Of a DNA stretch of 9,023 bases, positions 8,066 through 9,023 are shown piece after piece. The notes under the pieces were generated by a model. That model had not been told where the DNA came from. It did no database searches and was given only the letters and a program-made list of their open reading frames with translations. The translations under genes were made by a program, and so were the position numbers. This stretch comes from JAAZVM01 sp041642635 (GTDB lineage Bacteria; Patescibacteriota; Gracilibacteria; BD1-5; UBA6164). The stretch lies in assembly GCA_041642635.1 (NCBI GenBank), contig JBEPWB010000050.1, forward strand, positions 1-9,023, read 5' to 3'. Position 1 is the first letter of the stretch. Every line of letters begins with the position of its first letter.

Positions 8066-9023
8066 TTATTTAAAGATTTTTGAGTACAATTCCATATTTT
8101 CAAAAATAAAAGCTTTATTTTTTAGCATTTTTGCAATAAATAATTCTCTGTTTTTTTGAATTTTATTCAAATTTATTTCAATATAATAAATATTTTCAGG
8201 AAAATTATTTATCAAGTAATCTAGCTGAAACTCATTAATTTCTATTGATATAAAATTTATTTTATATTTTTTTAGTTTTTTATTAGAAACTGAATTTATA
8301 AAATAGATAAAATCATCATCTGAAATTTTATAATTTTCAATATAAATATAGTTAAAATTATAATAATCTAATAAATAATCTATTTTTTTATAATCATGAA
8401 AATCAAACAAAAAAAGATTAATTCAATTATTTAAAATATTAGATTTATGATCTATAATATTTTCAAAATCTAAATCAAGATTTTTATCTTCTAATAAATA
8501 AAAATAATCATTTTGTATATCATATGTATTTTTATTATTTATAACCTTAAAATATAAAGTAGAATAAATTTTATTTTGTTCTTCTAAAAAACTAACATCA
8601 ATATTAATATTATTTACTTTTCATAATATTAAAAATTTTTCATAATATTTTTCTTGTTTTTTATCAATACTAAGTTTTATAACATCTAAATTGCTTTTTA
8701 TAGATAATATATCAAACAAAAAATCCAAATTTTCATCATTTATAAAAATACCTGATAAATATATTTCATTAATTGAATTTGATTTTTGAATAAAATAAAA
8801 CAATTTACTTATATCTTTTATGCTATTTAAAGATAAATCCAAAATTCTTAAAGTATCATCTTCTAAATAATTTAATAAACTTTCTATAGATGATATTTTA
8901 TTTCAAATCAAACTTAGATACTCTAATTTTATATTGTTATTTTTAAGAAAAAATAACAATGAATCTAATCAATTGTTAGATAAGTTATTATTATCAAAAT
9001 TAACAAAAGTTAAATTATCAAAT
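8066..9023 (-). CDS. Leucine-rich-repeat protein, N-terminus beyond window edge
   Basis: 318 C-terminal residues are visible; the start lies past the right edge. The first third shows successive leucine-rich repeats of about 25-28 residues, with units beginning LTFVNFDNNNLS, LEYLSLIGNKIS, LRILDLSLNSIK and INEIYLSGIFIN (consensus LxxLxLxxNxI). The asparagine position erodes toward the C-terminus. The remaining part keeps alternating strand-helix units (YIYIENYKISDDDFIYFI, FISIEINEFQLDYLI), probably degenerate repeats. No transmembrane segment or cysteine cluster is visible. It is extremely AT-rich, with lysine, asparagine and isoleucine dominating. LRR solenoids bind proteins or peptides; as the first visible gene of the cluster it might present a substrate or partner to the modifying enzymes, or be unrelated and merely cotranscribed. 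The stop is 2 bases before the HemN-like gene. Confidence 0.8.

Larger units (their letters stand above)
1..9023 (-). other. Ten-gene co-directional operon read in genetic code 25 (TGA = Gly)
   Basis: Every gene is on the minus strand. Successive stop and start codons are separated by 1-12 bases, or overlap once (4726-4745), so there is no room for a promoter or terminator between genes. Frames close only when TGA is read as a sense codon; the nine stop codons visible are TAA or TAG. TGA occupies family-invariant glycines, for example GGGTP at 1669-1671, 7704-7706 and 7698-7700, GGEP at 2733-2738, GxGxxG at 4692-4709 and GGGxHC at 2967-2969. Conserved tryptophans are TGG. This identifies translation table 25, known from Gracilibacteria and Absconditabacteria. 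Neither end of the operon is inside the window. Confidence 0.9.

Noticed and set aside
1..9023. Mycoplasma or Spiroplasma origin with TGA as tryptophan
   Set aside because: It would turn GGGTP, GGEP, TNG and GxGxxG into Trp-containing strings and give the HemN-like proteins dozens of Trp, while real Trp sites (HTWPE, LGADWL, HNWGG) use TGG.
1..9023. Decayed pseudogene region, as the many in-frame TGA codons suggest
   Set aside because: With TGA as glycine every frame runs intact from start to TAA/TAG with catalytic residues preserved and neat junctions.
1..9023. tRNA, CRISPR array, insertion sequence or terminator hairpins
   Set aside because: I saw no cloverleaf, regularly spaced repeat, transposase or GC-rich hairpin with T-run; the only exact repeats noted are coding matches between the paralogues.

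Overview
The window is one very AT-rich stretch in which all ten genes lie on the minus strand. They are packed end to end, with gaps of 1-12 bases and one short overlap. Read with the standard code, every gene is shattered by in-frame TGA codons. Read with TGA as glycine (translation table 25), each becomes a single intact reading frame with recognisable family motifs. TGA falls on invariant glycines: GGGTP of HemN-like proteins, GGEP and TNG of radical SAM proteins, all three glycines of a Rossmann GxGxxG loop, and the GGGxHC active site of an amidinotransferase. Tryptophan positions use TGG, for example HTWPE in SpeD. This rules out a mycoplasma-type TGA=Trp reading and points to the candidate phyla radiation lineages Gracilibacteria (BD1-5/GN02) or Absconditabacteria (SR1).

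Layout in transcription order (right to left): a leucine-rich-repeat protein, cut by the window edge (8066-9023); a HemN-like radical SAM protein (6729-8063); S-adenosylmethionine decarboxylase SpeD (6356-6727); a class I methyltransferase-fold protein (5669-6346); a divergent radical SAM-like protein with C-terminal cysteines (4726-5664); a short Gfo/Idh/MocA-like NAD(P)-binding oxidoreductase (3996-4745); an arginine:amine amidinotransferase-family protein (2904-3992); a small radical SAM protein with only the three cluster cysteines (2019-2900); a second HemN-like radical SAM protein (670-2016); and a further radical SAM protein, cut by the window edge (1-657). No gap is long enough for a promoter, terminator, tRNA or further gene, so all ten are probably cotranscribed.

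The gene content looks like a small-molecule or peptide-modification pathway. Four clear radical SAM enzymes and one divergent one sit with an amidino-group transferase, an enzyme making the aminopropyl donor decarboxylated SAM, a methyltransferase-like protein and a dehydrogenase-like protein. None of the neighbours belongs to heme, creatine or ordinary spermidine synthesis (no spermidine synthase is present). I infer an uncharacterised biosynthetic cluster, possibly for a guanidino- and/or aminopropyl-modified product. The substrate and product cannot be read from the sequence, and the cluster continues past both window ends. Base composition differs between genes: the first radical SAM gene, the amidinotransferase and speD are visibly richer in G+C than the HemN-like and LRR genes.
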